NCBI RefSeq assembly: GCF_900105475.1
Contig: NZ_LT629777.1
Span: 3,100,001-3,164,000 of the forward strand
Reading direction: 5' to 3'
DNA: 64,000 nucleotides
Source of the DNA: Pseudomonas asplenii
GTDB lineage: Bacteria; Pseudomonadota; Gammaproteobacteria; Pseudomonadales; Pseudomonadaceae
The translations under genes were made by a program, and so were the position numbers. Shown here piece after piece: positions 9,772 to 18,618 of the stretch (its first letter is position 1; each line of letters opens with the position of its first letter). The notes below the pieces were generated by a model that had not been told where the DNA came from, did not search any database, and saw nothing but the letters and a program-made list of their open reading frames with translations.

Positions 9772-10000
9772 GGCACCCTCAAGACTGCTCGTTATCTGGT
9801 AGTCGGCCGGCGAGACCTGGCGCTTGGCAGCAGTGGATCGATCAGGTCTGCCGGAAGCGACCCGGGTCGCTTGAGTTGAAGTGTAGTGTCATATCTTTGC
9901 TGTAAAGGCCTGTTTTTAAAATATTTAAAACTCGCACTTAAAACTCATATATTTATTGGCGATTAGGCTGGTCAGCAAAATTGCGAAATTTCAGACAATA

Positions 10001-10028
10001 AAAAGCCCCGCTTGTAGGGCGGGGCTGA
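10001..10028 (-). terminator. Intrinsic terminator of the 74-residue gene
   Basis: On the minus strand AGCCCCGCC pairs with GCGGGGCT over a short loop and is followed by TTTTATTG. It lies 22 bases beyond the stop of the small gene ending at 10051. Confidence 0.82.
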
Positions 10029-10050
10029 TGTCTTGCCGTTCGTCCGAAAC

Positions 10051-10275
10051 TCAGGCAATCAAGGCCTGGCGGGTGCGTTCGATTACCGCCTGCAGGGGTT
10101 CGGCGCTCGAGTACTGGTCAGGATAAAGACGTTCGCTGTGGCGAGCGATCCCGTGTTCGTTGACCAGTGTGAAGCTGAAGCAGCCTTTGCGGGCGGCCAT
10201 GATCAGGCAGTTCATTGGAGCAAAGGCGTCGGCCAGTGTGCGAATGGCGTCTTGGGTGTGAATTTGAGTCGACAT
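10051..10275 (-). CDS. Small conserved hypothetical protein, 74 residues
   Basis: A 74-residue cytoplasmic protein beginning MSTQIHTQDAIRTLADAF and containing APMNCLIMAARKGCFSFTL and a C-terminal EPLQAVIERTRQAL helix. The frame extends upstream, but ATG 10275 is preceded by GTAGGAAC at good spacing and is followed shortly after its stop by a clear terminator, so this is the likely gene. I recognise it as a Pseudomonas-type orphan protein but know no function. Confidence 0.72.
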   Translation of the reverse strand: MSTQIHTQDAIRTLADAFAPMNCLIMAARKGCFSFTLVNEHGIARHSERLYPDQYSSAEPLQAVIERTRQALIA

Positions 10276-11085
10276 AATTATTGGTGTTCCTACAAATGAC
10301 ACGGTATCTGAACCGTGCAACATTAAAACGTTCCAGTAATGCCGGGCCACCATTGGCCGGAAAAAGAACCTGACTGGAACAAGGCAGCCAGTTTGCAGCG
10401 CTTGAAATATAAGTGGCGCGGCTGGCAGGTAGGTACTCAGGAGGGCAGGCAATCACGACACGGGCAAAGGTTCTGGGCCCGGGGTGAAGATCCTGATCAA
10501 TTTGCAGGTTGGTTCGGTCAGAGAAAAATTATTGGCAACACCCTTTGCTATTGAGTCAAAGGCTGTGTTCGCGCAAGTTTTACCTGGAAACCATCGAGGT
10601 GGTCGTTCCCTGTTTTCAGTCGCCGGCTTCTTTGAAGGGGCAGATCAAGGGATTTATTCGACCAGAATTGACTTTCAGCTTGGTACTAACGAGGCGGATA
10701 GTAGCTTGTTGAGCATTGAAAGGGAAGAGGGATTTGAAAAAAAACGGAAGATCGTGGTCGATCCCCAGGTGGCTGCCCTGTGGTTGGCGATCTGCTCGAT
10801 AGGGAGGCATTTGGCGCTGGGCATTCTGTTTGTCGCCAGGCCCTGTTTCCTCTGCTTGTGCAAAAAAGGTGCGCGGATATAACGGTGCACGCTTCACTTG
10901 TGCACATTATTGGACCGGCTTGTCTCCTCGTGCTCATCTCGTTCTCCGGGCCCGTGAATGCCTGTATTGGAAATACAAGTCAATGAAAAATATCGTCTTT
11001 TTTTATTGGTGAAAAAATCGACAGTTTGACTGCGGGCCCCGTTCCATGGGGCTTTGCGAGGCTTAAAGGGGGGTTGTCCACTGAG

Positions 11086-11108
11086 TTATCCACAGCTTCT
11101 GTGGATTG
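11086..11108. repeat. DnaA-box-like inverted repeat
   Basis: A perfect DnaA-box consensus (TTATCCACA) at 11086 is followed by its near inverse at 11100-11108; the central arms ATCCACAG and CTGTGGAT are perfect over 8 bp with a 3-base loop. It could be a DnaA site, a hairpin or a chance palindrome. Confidence 0.45.
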
Positions 11109-11142
11109 TCCCAAGCGCTTGCTCTAGCTCGGGCATGTGACG

Positions 11143-11171
11143 TTTTTTCGACTTTACCTTCGTCGAAAAAA
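11143..11171. promoter_or_regulatory. Perfect 10-bp inverted repeat before the Sel1-like gene
   Basis: TTTTTTCGAC and GTCGAAAAAA are separated by 9 bases, ending 41 bases upstream of ATG 11213. It could act as a terminator in either direction or as an operator for the downstream gene. Confidence 0.45.
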
Positions 11172-11212
11172 GAGTAGAGTGGCGCGCCCTGCGATTTGCC
11201 CTACTACCTGAT

Positions 11213-11536
11213 ATGAAGTTTCGTTCGACCTCATCCTCTCCATCTTCGTCCAATACGATTGCAACCACGCCCAAGCGCTTTTCGCTGCGCGTGGCGCTCT
11301 GGTTGCTGGACAGCCCGAGCCTGGGCGAAAACCCCAGCGTCAAGCATTTCGCCGGACGCCTGCTGAAACAACCGGCGCGTCAGGGCGTGGTCCTGGCCCA
11401 GCGGCGCCTGGGGCAGTTGATGTGTCGTGATTGCGGCAGTTCCCGCGAGCGGCGTATTGGTCACGACCTGTTGCGTCAGGCGGCTCGCGCTGGTGATCCG
11501 GTGGCACGGCGCGAACTGGGTCTGCTCGAAGACTGA
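11213..11536 (+). CDS. Sel1-like repeat protein, small
   Basis: A 107-residue protein. After a serine/threonine-rich N-terminus (MKFRSTSSSPSSSNT), the rest forms helix pairs resembling Sel1/TPR-like repeats: VLAQRRLGQLM, then GHDLLRQAARAGDPVARRELGLL. Such repeats usually mediate protein contacts. There is no signal peptide. It precedes rmuC by 66 bases on the same strand and may be cotranscribed. The repeat call is from pattern only. Confidence 0.68.
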   Translation: MKFRSTSSSPSSSNTIATTPKRFSLRVALWLLDSPSLGENPSVKHFAGRLLKQPARQGVVLAQRRLGQLMCRDCGSSRERRIGHDLLRQAARAGDPVARRELGLLED

Positions 11537-11602
11537 GCTGTCCCTGGGGTGGCGCGTTCGCTACCCTTGACCCTTTAGTCCGGTGTTGGGCGGGAGTTCT
11601 TG

Positions 11603-13084
11603 ATGGCGTTGGATCTGACCAGTCTGTTGCTCGGTTTGGCCGGGGCGGCGTTGCCCTTGCTGGCGTTCGCCTGGCAGTTGCAGCGGCGCAGCAGTGCGGC
11701 GCAGGCCGAGCAGGCGATGCAGGAGGAGCGTCTGGCCAACGCACAAATGGCCCAGGACGGGCTCAATGCCCAGTTGGATGCCTGCCGCGACGAAGTCAGT
11801 GACCTCGGGCAGGCCAATGCCGCCAAGCAGGCGGAACTGGCGGCGCTGCGACGTGAGGTCGAGTTGTTGCAGATCGAGCGCGACAATGCCCGGGACGCTG
11901 CCCACGCCTGGAATCTCGAACGTAACGGCAAGGAAGTCGAGCTGCGCCGTCTCGATGTGCAGGTGGCGTCGCTGAGCGCCGAACTGCGTGAGCAGCAAGA
12001 GAGCCACCAGCAGCGGCTCGACGATCTGCAAGGCTCGCGGGATGAATTGCGGGCCCAGTTCGCCGAGATGGCCGGGAAGATCTTCGATGAGCGCGAGGCG
12101 CGTTTCGCGCAAAGCAGTCAGGAGCGACTCGGGCAACTGCTCGATCCGTTGAAGGAGCGCATCCTGTCCTTTGAAAAGCGTGTTGAGGAAAGTTATCAGG
12201 CCGAGGCCCGTGAGCGTTTTTCCCTGGGCAAGGAACTGGAACGCCTGCAGCAGTTGAACCTGCGCCTGAGTGATGAAGCCACCAACCTGACCCAGGCGCT
12301 CAAGGGCCAGAAAACCCAGGGCAACTGGGGCGAGCTGATTCTGGAGCGGGTACTCGAGCATGCCGGCCTGGAAAAAGGCCGCGAGTACCAGACCCAGGTC
12401 AGCCTCAAGGGCCCCGATGGCGAGCGTTTCCAGCCGGACGTGCTGATCCTGCTGCCAGGGGACAAGCAGGTGGTGGTGGACTCCAAGGTCAGCCTGACGG
12501 CCTATCAGCAGTATGTCGGCGCGACTGACGAGGTGATCGGCCAGGCTGCGCTCAAGCAGCATGTGCTATCGCTGCGTAATCATGTCAAAGGCCTGTCCGG
12601 CAAGGACTACAAGCGCCTGGAGGGCCTGCACAGCCTGGATTTCGTTCTGCTGTTCGTGCCGATCGAGGCGGCTTTCTCGGCGGCCTTGCAAGCCGAGCCG
12701 AACCTGTTTCAGGAGGCGTTCGACCGACAGATCGTGATTGTCAGCCCGACTACCTTGCTCGCGACCCTGCGGGTGATCGACAGTCTGTGGAAACAGGAGC
12801 GCCAGAGCCAGAACGCCCGGGAAATCGCCGAGCGGGCCGGTTGGCTGTATGACAAGTTCGTGTTGTTCATCCAGGACCTGGACGAGGTCGGCAACCGTCT
12901 TCAGCAGTTGGACAAGGCCTACGCGGCGGCGCGCAACAAGCTGACAGAAGGACGCGGTAATCTGATCAGTCGTAGCGAACAGCTCAAGCTGCTGGGCGCC
13001 CGTGCGAGCAAGAGCCTGCCCGCCGACCTGCTGGAGCGGGCGATGACCGATGCCGACGATGGGGGGGAAGGCGGGCCGGCTTAA
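11603..13084 (+). CDS. rmuC: DNA recombination protein RmuC
   Basis: Predicted nuclease-like protein that limits recombination at inverted repeats. The 493-residue product has an N-terminal membrane segment (LLLGLAGAALPLLAFAW), a long coiled-coil region of about 150 residues, and a C-terminal RmuC domain with GNWGELILERVLEHAGL and the D/K motif VVVDSKVSL. ATG 11603 has GGGAG six bases upstream; the TTG just before it is less likely. Its 3' end overlaps the convergent sensor kinase by four bases. Confidence 0.93.
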   Translation: MALDLTSLLLGLAGAALPLLAFAWQLQRRSSAAQAEQAMQEERLANAQMAQDGLNAQLDACRDEVSDLGQANAAKQAELAALRREVELLQIERDNARDAAHAWNLERNGKEVELRRLDVQVASLSAELREQQESHQQRLDDLQGSRDELRAQFAEMAGKIFDEREARFAQSSQERLGQLLDPLKERILSFEKRVEESYQAEARERFSLGKELERLQQLNLRLSDEATNLTQALKGQKTQGNWGELILERVLEHAGLEKGREYQTQVSLKGPDGERFQPDVLILLPGDKQVVVDSKVSLTAYQQYVGATDEVIGQAALKQHVLSLRNHVKGLSGKDYKRLEGLHSLDFVLLFVPIEAAFSAALQAEPNLFQEAFDRQIVIVSPTTLLATLRVIDSLWKQERQSQNAREIAERAGWLYDKFVLFIQDLDEVGNRLQQLDKAYAAARNKLTEGRGNLISRSEQLKLLGARASKSLPADLLERAMTDADDGGEGGPA

Positions 13085-16000
13085 AGCGTCAGGTGCCGGC
13101 TCAGCAGTGCTCTCAGGGCCGCCGGTTTTACCGGCTTGGCCAGATAATCCAGCCCGACCCCATGCACCCGCGCGACGGTTTCCGGCCGGCCATCGGCACT
13201 GATCACCACGCCGGGCAACGGTTGGTTCAACCGTGTGCGCAGCCAGGCCATCAACTCGGTGCCGGTCTCGCCGTCATCGAGGTGATAGTCCACCAGCGCC
13301 AGTTGCGGGCGAATACCCTGTTTCAGCAATCCCTCGCATTCTTCGCGGTTGCGTGCGGTCCACACCTGGCAACCCCAGCGACTGAGCAGGCTGTGCATGC
13401 CGATCAGGATGCTGTCCTCGTTGTCGATACACAGTACCTGCGCACCGCTCATGGGTTGGGGCGGGGTTTGCGCACGGCTGTCAGCTGCCGCCAGCGGTTG
13501 CCGCACCAGCGGTACGCTGACGCTGAAGACGCTGCCACGACCTGGCCAGGAGCGCACCTGCAACCGGTGCCCGAGCACCCGGCACAGGCCATCGGCGATC
13601 GCCAGGCCCAGCCCCAGGCCTTTTTCTGCGCGGGTCTGGTGGCTGTCCAGGCGCTTGAATTCCTCGAAGATCACCTGACGCTTGTCCTCGGGAATACCCG
13701 GGCCTCGGTCCCAGACTTCCAGCAATAACTGCTCGCCGCGCCGGCGCACGCCAAGCAGCACCGGTCCCCTGGCGTAGCGGAAGGCATTGGTCAGGAAATT
13801 CTGCAGGATTCGTCGCAGCAGCTTGATATCGCTGTCGATCAGCAGGCGGCTGCCGCGAACCCGGAACTTGATGCCCTGTTCCTGGGCCAGCAGTTTGAAT
13901 TCCGCGCCCAGGGTGTCGAACAGATCGTTGAGCGCGAATGGCTTCGAGTCCGGGGTGATCTTGCCGTTTTCCAGGCGCGAGATATCCAGCAGGTCGCTGA
14001 TCAGGTCTTCGGCCGAGCGTAGCGAGCTGTCCAGGTGTTGTACCAGTTGCTGGGCTTCGTCGGACAGGCTGTCCTCCTGATGCGACAGCGCAGCGGAAAA
14101 CAGGCGGGCAGCGTTCAGAGGCTGCATCAGATCGTGGCTGACCGCCGCGAGAAAGCGGGTCTTGGACTGGTTCGCCGACTCGGCGTTGCCCTTGGCCTCG
14201 GTCAGTGCCTGGTTGAGTTGCGACAGTTCATGGGTGCGTTCGGCCACCCGTTGCTCCAGGCCTTCGTTGGCGGCGGTCAGGGCCTTTTCGGCCTCGCGGA
14301 ACGCGGTGATGTCAGTGAAACTCATGACAAAACCCCCGCCCGGCATCGGGTTGCCGATCAGTTCGATGACCCGGCCGTTGGGAAACAGCCGCTCGGAGGT
14401 GTGGGCGCGGCCCTGGCGCATCCAGTGCAGGCGGCGGGCGACGTGGACCTCGGCCTCGCCCGGGCCGCAGAGGCCGCGTTCGGCGTTGTAACGGATGATA
14501 TCGGCGATCGGCCGGCCGACGCTGATCAGCCCGTCCGGGTAATTGAACAGTTCCAGGTAACGGCGGTTCCAGGCCACCAGTTTCAACGACTGGTCGACCA
14601 CGCTGATGCCCTGGGTGATGTTCTCGATGGCGCCTTGCAGCAGCGCACGGTTGAACTGCAGCACCTCGGAGGCCTCGTCGGCGATCCGTACGACGTCTTC
14701 GAGCTGCATGTCCCGGCCCTCGATGGCCGCCTTGACCACCGCGCGGGTCGAGGAGGCGCCCAGTACACCGGCCAGCAGTCTTTCGGTGTGGGCAATCCAG
14801 TCGCTGTCAGCGTTCTGATTCGGGTTGAAGCCCTTGCCCTGGCGATAGGCGAAGCGGATGAAGCTCTGGCGTGCCCGCTCCTCACCGACGAAGCGCGCGG
14901 CGAGGGTCAGCAGATCTTCGATCTGCACCGCGAGCATCGGGCGCGCGCCGGGGCGGGCGCTGATTTCCTGACCGATGAAGCGCCCTGCCTGCCAGTGCTC
15001 CGAGACGCGGGTGCGCGAGAGCAGCGAGACCCAGGCGAACAGGGTGAAGTTGCCGGCCAGCGACAGCACCACACCCTGAGTCAGTGGCGAAATCGGCACG
15101 CCCAACGGGTTGCCATGCAGCCAGGCCAGGCCCGGAAAACTGCTCAGCGACCAGCCCATGCTGTGGGCGGCAATCGGCAGGACCAGGGTGTAGAACCAGA
15201 TGAAGGTACCGCCGGCGATCCCGGCGAACACCCCGCGGCGGTTGGCCTGTTTCCAGTACAGCGCGCCGAGCATCGCCGGCGCCAGTTGCGTGACGGCGGC
15301 AAAGGCGATCTGGCCGATGGTCGCCAGACTGGCGGTGGAACCCAGCAGCCGGTAGCTGACATAAGCCAACAGCAGGATGACGACAATGCTCACTCGGCGC
15401 ACCGACAGCATCCAGTGGCGGAAGACTTCGAACGGCCGCTCGGAGTTGGTCCGGCGCAGCAGCCAGGGCAACAGCATGTCGTTGGAGACCATGGTCGACA
15501 GCGCGACGCTGGCGACGATCACCATCCCTGTGGCTGCCGAGGCGCCGCCGATGAACGCCAGCAACGCCAGGGAAGGGTGCGCCTGGGCCAGTGGCAGGCT
15601 GATCACATAGGAGTCGCGCAGGACCTCGGCCGGCAGCATCATCCGCCCAGCCAGGGCAATCGGCACCACGAACAGCGCCGCGAGAATCAGGTAGGCGGGG
15701 AACACCCACTTGGCCAGCCGCAGGTCCTGGGGGTCGATGTTTTCCACAACGGTCACGTGGAACTGCCGAGGCAGGCAGATGATCGCCATCATCGCCACAC
15801 CGGTCTGCACCACCATGGACGGCCAGTTGACCGTTTCCTTCCAGTACTCGGCCAGCAGCGCCGAGGTCCTGGCCTGGTCGAACAGGTCGTCGAAACCGTC
15901 GTAGACGCCGTAAGTGATATAGGCGCCGACGGCGAGAAAGGCCATCAGCTTGACCAGGGATTCGAAGGCGATCGCCAGCACCATGCCGCGGTGGTGTTCC

Positions 16001-16551
16001 GTGGCGTCGAGGTTGCGGGTGCCGAAGAGGATGGTGAACAGGGCCAGCACCAGCGAGACGATCAGCGCCGTATCCTGTGCCCGCACGCCCATGGCATCGG
16101 CCCCGGCACCGATCAGCAGGTTGACCCCGAGGACGATCGCCTTGAGCTGCAGAGCAATGTAGGGCAGTACCCCGACCAGGCAGATCAGCGCCACCACCAC
16201 CGCCAGCGATTGCGATTTGCCGTAGCGGGCGGCGATGAAGTCGGCGATCGAGGTGATGTTTTCCTGCTTGCTGATCAGCACCATCTTCTGCAGGACCCAG
16301 GGCGCGAACACCAGTAACAGCAGCGGGCCCAGATAGATCGGCAAGAAGGCCCAGAGCTGGTCGGCGGCCTGGCCGACCGCGCCGAAGAAGGTCCAACTGG
16401 TGCAGTAGACCGCCAGCGACAGGCTATACACCCAGGCGCGCATCCGTGGCGGCAATGGCGCGCTACGGCGATCGCCATAAAAGGCAATGGCAAACATGAT
16501 GGCCATATAGGCCAGGGCGACGGCGGCGATCAGCCCGCTGGACAACGACAT
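13081..16551 (-). CDS. mxtR: Hybrid sensor histidine kinase with sodium/solute symporter domain (MxtR/CrbS type)
   Basis: A 1156-residue membrane kinase. The first ~490 residues are a solute:sodium symporter (SSS) domain of many hydrophobic segments. A PAS-like domain (ITQGISVVDQSLKLVAWNRR) follows, then the phospho-acceptor region FLAAVSHDLMQPLNAARLF, an HATPase domain (WDRGPGIP, GLGLGLAIADGL) and a C-terminal receiver with its aspartate in ALVDYHLDDG. This architecture is that of MxtR/CrbS, which controls acetate and carbon metabolism through a LuxR-type partner; CbrA lacks the receiver. ATG 16551 has GGGAG at good spacing. No response regulator gene is adjacent. The paralogue assignment is inferred from domain order and from rdgC lying nearby. 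Confidence 0.85.
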   Translation of the reverse strand: MSLSSGLIAAVALAYMAIMFAIAFYGDRRSAPLPPRMRAWVYSLSLAVYCTSWTFFGAVGQAADQLWAFLPIYLGPLLLLVFAPWVLQKMVLISKQENITSIADFIAARYGKSQSLAVVVALICLVGVLPYIALQLKAIVLGVNLLIGAGADAMGVRAQDTALIVSLVLALFTILFGTRNLDATEHHRGMVLAIAFESLVKLMAFLAVGAYITYGVYDGFDDLFDQARTSALLAEYWKETVNWPSMVVQTGVAMMAIICLPRQFHVTVVENIDPQDLRLAKWVFPAYLILAALFVVPIALAGRMMLPAEVLRDSYVISLPLAQAHPSLALLAFIGGASAATGMVIVASVALSTMVSNDMLLPWLLRRTNSERPFEVFRHWMLSVRRVSIVVILLLAYVSYRLLGSTASLATIGQIAFAAVTQLAPAMLGALYWKQANRRGVFAGIAGGTFIWFYTLVLPIAAHSMGWSLSSFPGLAWLHGNPLGVPISPLTQGVVLSLAGNFTLFAWVSLLSRTRVSEHWQAGRFIGQEISARPGARPMLAVQIEDLLTLAARFVGEERARQSFIRFAYRQGKGFNPNQNADSDWIAHTERLLAGVLGASSTRAVVKAAIEGRDMQLEDVVRIADEASEVLQFNRALLQGAIENITQGISVVDQSLKLVAWNRRYLELFNYPDGLISVGRPIADIIRYNAERGLCGPGEAEVHVARRLHWMRQGRAHTSERLFPNGRVIELIGNPMPGGGFVMSFTDITAFREAEKALTAANEGLEQRVAERTHELSQLNQALTEAKGNAESANQSKTRFLAAVSHDLMQPLNAARLFSAALSHQEDSLSDEAQQLVQHLDSSLRSAEDLISDLLDISRLENGKITPDSKPFALNDLFDTLGAEFKLLAQEQGIKFRVRGSRLLIDSDIKLLRRILQNFLTNAFRYARGPVLLGVRRRGEQLLLEVWDRGPGIPEDKRQVIFEEFKRLDSHQTRAEKGLGLGLAIADGLCRVLGHRLQVRSWPGRGSVFSVSVPLVRQPLAAADSRAQTPPQPMSGAQVLCIDNEDSILIGMHSLLSRWGCQVWTARNREECEGLLKQGIRPQLALVDYHLDDGETGTELMAWLRTRLNQPLPGVVISADGRPETVARVHGVGLDYLAKPVKPAALRALLSRHLTL

Positions 16552-16674
16552 GGAAACTCCCGGCAAAAGACATCCCGAGGGCGGTCCGGCCCCGGGATCA
16601 CAGTCTCGCACGATGCCCGGACGGCGTCAGTGTCGACCAAGGTCGCAGCGTGGCCGAGTGTCGCAGTTTGCCGC

Positions 16675-17223
16675 TCAGCCGCCGAGAGCGATGTCGATCT
16701 GCTGGTGCAATTGTTCGACGCTCAGCGGTGTATCGGAAAACAGAACGCGAAACACCGTCGGGGCGACGATCAGGTTGATCAACTGATCGACCGTGGGGTG
16801 GGGCTGGCCGTCCTGTCGGTAGCGGTCGAGGATGACCTGCAACTGACTGCTGAGAATTTCCACGCAATAACAGGGGCTGGACGCGCTGTTCTGCACGTCG
16901 CGCATCATGGTGCGTCCAGGCTGTGAATTGATTTCATCCAGATACTGTTCGGCCCAGGCGCGCAGGTCGCCGAGCAGGCTGCCGGTATCCAGCGGCGGGC
17001 GATCCGGTTGCATGCGTGCCAGGGCGACGTCGGCCAGCAGTTCAGAGAGATCGCCCCAGCGTCGATAGATGGTCGAGGGAGTGACGCCGGCCCGACTGGC
17101 GATTTGTGGAACGGTGATGCTGGAACGCTCCTGTTCTTCCAGAAGCATACGGACGGCCGCATGAATCGATTCCTGTACCCGGGCACTGCGGCCACCGGGG
17201 CGGATGCTTTCTTTTATCGCCAT
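16675..17223 (-). CDS. TetR family transcriptional regulator
   Basis: A 182-residue repressor with the N-terminal TetR helix-turn-helix ITVPQIASRAGVTPSTIYRR and a divergent ligand-binding C-terminal domain. It is divergent from an MFS transporter, with a 91-base gap that carries an inverted repeat, so local repression of the transporter is likely. The inducer is unknown. Confidence 0.9.
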   Translation of the reverse strand: MAIKESIRPGGRSARVQESIHAAVRMLLEEQERSSITVPQIASRAGVTPSTIYRRWGDLSELLADVALARMQPDRPPLDTGSLLGDLRAWAEQYLDEINSQPGRTMMRDVQNSASSPCYCVEILSSQLQVILDRYRQDGQPHPTVDQLINLIVAPTVFRVLFSDTPLSVEQLHQQIDIALGG

Positions 17224-17279
17224 GGATAAAACCTTAACACAAAGAATTTGCTTTAAGCGGAATCCGATAGCACACTGAA

Positions 17280-17302
17280 CAAAAGCAAAATATTAGCTTT
17301 TG
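17280..17302. promoter_or_regulatory. Candidate TetR operator
   Basis: CAAAAGC and GCTTTTG form a perfect inverted repeat with a 9-base spacer in the divergent region between the TetR and MFS genes, just before the MFS ribosome site. Location and symmetry fit a TetR operator. Confidence 0.5.
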
Positions 17303-17314
17303 TGGAGTGTGTGC

Positions 17315-18511
17315 ATGTCCAACCCTGCTGACGCGTCTGTCTCAAACCGGTCCGGCCTGGTTTTCCTGTCGATGGTCTTGCTGACGTTTCTCGCCGCGTC
17401 CAGCGCGCCGACCCCGTTGTATCACTTGTATCAGGAGGCGATGGAGTTTTCGGCCGCGACCCTGACCCTGATTTTCGGCGTCTATGCATTGAGCTTGCTG
17501 GCAGCCTTGCTGACAGTCGGTTCCCTGTCCGATTACCTGGGGCGCAGGCCGGTCATCTTCGGAGCGCTGCTGCTGGAAATCATTGCCATGGGGCTGTTTA
17601 TCGTCGCCGACAGCATACCGCTGTTGATCGCCGCCCGAGTATTGCAAGGCTTTGCCACGGGCATGGCGACGAGCGTACTCGGCGCGGCCCTGCTGGATCG
17701 TGATAACCGCAGGGGACCGTTGGTCAATAGCCTGGCCCCATTGCTGGGCATGGCCTGTGGAGGCCTGGGGGCGAGTCTGCTGGTGGAGTTTTGCCCACGA
17801 CCGATGCAGTTGGTGTATGAGTTGCTGCTTGCCTTGTTGGTGTTCCAGGCCCTGTATGTCTGGCGCCTTTCGGAAAGCGTCAGCGCCCAGCCGGGGGCGC
17901 TGGCGTCCCTGCGGCCGACCCTGCAAGTGCCCCCACAGGCCCGGCGGGCCCTGTGGTTGTCGTTGCCGGTCGATATCGCGGTATGGATGGTCGGTGGTTT
18001 CTATTCATCATTGGCGCCCTCATTGGTGCGGACGGTCACCGGTTCGACTTCGAACCTGGTCGGTGGTGGCCTGGTGGCGATGCTTACCCTGAGCGGTGCC
18101 CTGGCCATTTACAGTCTGCGTGAACGGGCAGCGCAGACCATTCTGCAACTGGGGGCGGGCCTGTTGGCGGTGGGGGTGATGCTGGTGCTGTTCGCGGTGC
18201 ATGAGGCGAGCCTGTCATTGTTCTTCGTCGCTACGCTGATCACCGGCAGTGGTTTCGGCGCCGGTTTTCTGGGGGCGCTACGCAGTGTCGTGCCGCTGGC
18301 TCTGCCCCATGAGCGGGCGGGGCTGATGTCGACGTTTTATGTGCTCAGCTATCTGGCCTTCTGCATGCCGGCGTTCCTTGCGGGCAATCTCAGTCGCAGT
18401 CTGGGCCTGATCGTCACGACGCAAGGGTATGGCGCTGTACTGATCCTGCTGTCACTGGGTGCCCTGTTGGCGTTGCGTTTGCAACGTTCGACCAGGACCT
18501 GTGTTGCCTGA
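17315..18511 (+). CDS. MFS transporter
   Basis: A 398-residue major facilitator with about twelve hydrophobic segments. The N-terminal SSAPTPLYHLYQE segment and the loop SLSDYLGRRPVI are typical of a drug/sugar-type MFS group often paired with TetR repressors. ATG 17315 has GGAG seven bases upstream. The divergent TetR gene suggests efflux induced by its own substrate, which cannot be named. Confidence 0.87.
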   Translation: MSNPADASVSNRSGLVFLSMVLLTFLAASSAPTPLYHLYQEAMEFSAATLTLIFGVYALSLLAALLTVGSLSDYLGRRPVIFGALLLEIIAMGLFIVADSIPLLIAARVLQGFATGMATSVLGAALLDRDNRRGPLVNSLAPLLGMACGGLGASLLVEFCPRPMQLVYELLLALLVFQALYVWRLSESVSAQPGALASLRPTLQVPPQARRALWLSLPVDIAVWMVGGFYSSLAPSLVRTVTGSTSNLVGGGLVAMLTLSGALAIYSLRERAAQTILQLGAGLLAVGVMLVLFAVHEASLSLFFVATLITGSGFGAGFLGALRSVVPLALPHERAGLMSTFYVLSYLAFCMPAFLAGNLSRSLGLIVTTQGYGAVLILLSLGALLALRLQRSTRTCVA

Positions 18512-18618
18512 AACGACAACCTCTGAGCAGCGGGGCGATGAGCGCTAATTGAAAGTCGTGGGTAGCAGGGCCCGGTCATCCTGTGGCAGATCCATTATCC
18601 GTATGCTTCAGGACGCTC

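Larger units (their letters stand above)
10276..11212. other. Gene-poor region of about 940 bases
   Basis: No convincing gene. The longest frame (GTG 10484 to 10882 on the plus strand) has no recognised domain, no clear ribosome site and odd composition. Base composition is lower in GC than the flanks, with A/T runs around 10735 and 10985. Recognisable elements are the leader of the 74-residue gene at the left end, a DnaA-box-like inverted repeat at 11086-11108 and a 10-bp inverted repeat at 11143-11171. A small RNA cannot be excluded. Confidence 0.5.

Noticed and set aside
10484-10882. A 132-residue frame starting with GTG in the gene-poor region
   Set aside because: No recognised domain, no clear ribosome site and composition unlike neighbouring genes. 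Kept only as part of the description of the gap.
14035-16317. A 760-residue open frame on the plus strand
   Set aside because: It lies entirely antisense to the symporter-linked histidine kinase, has no domain and a composition (His/Gln/Asp/Gly-rich) typical of an antisense shadow in GC-rich DNA.
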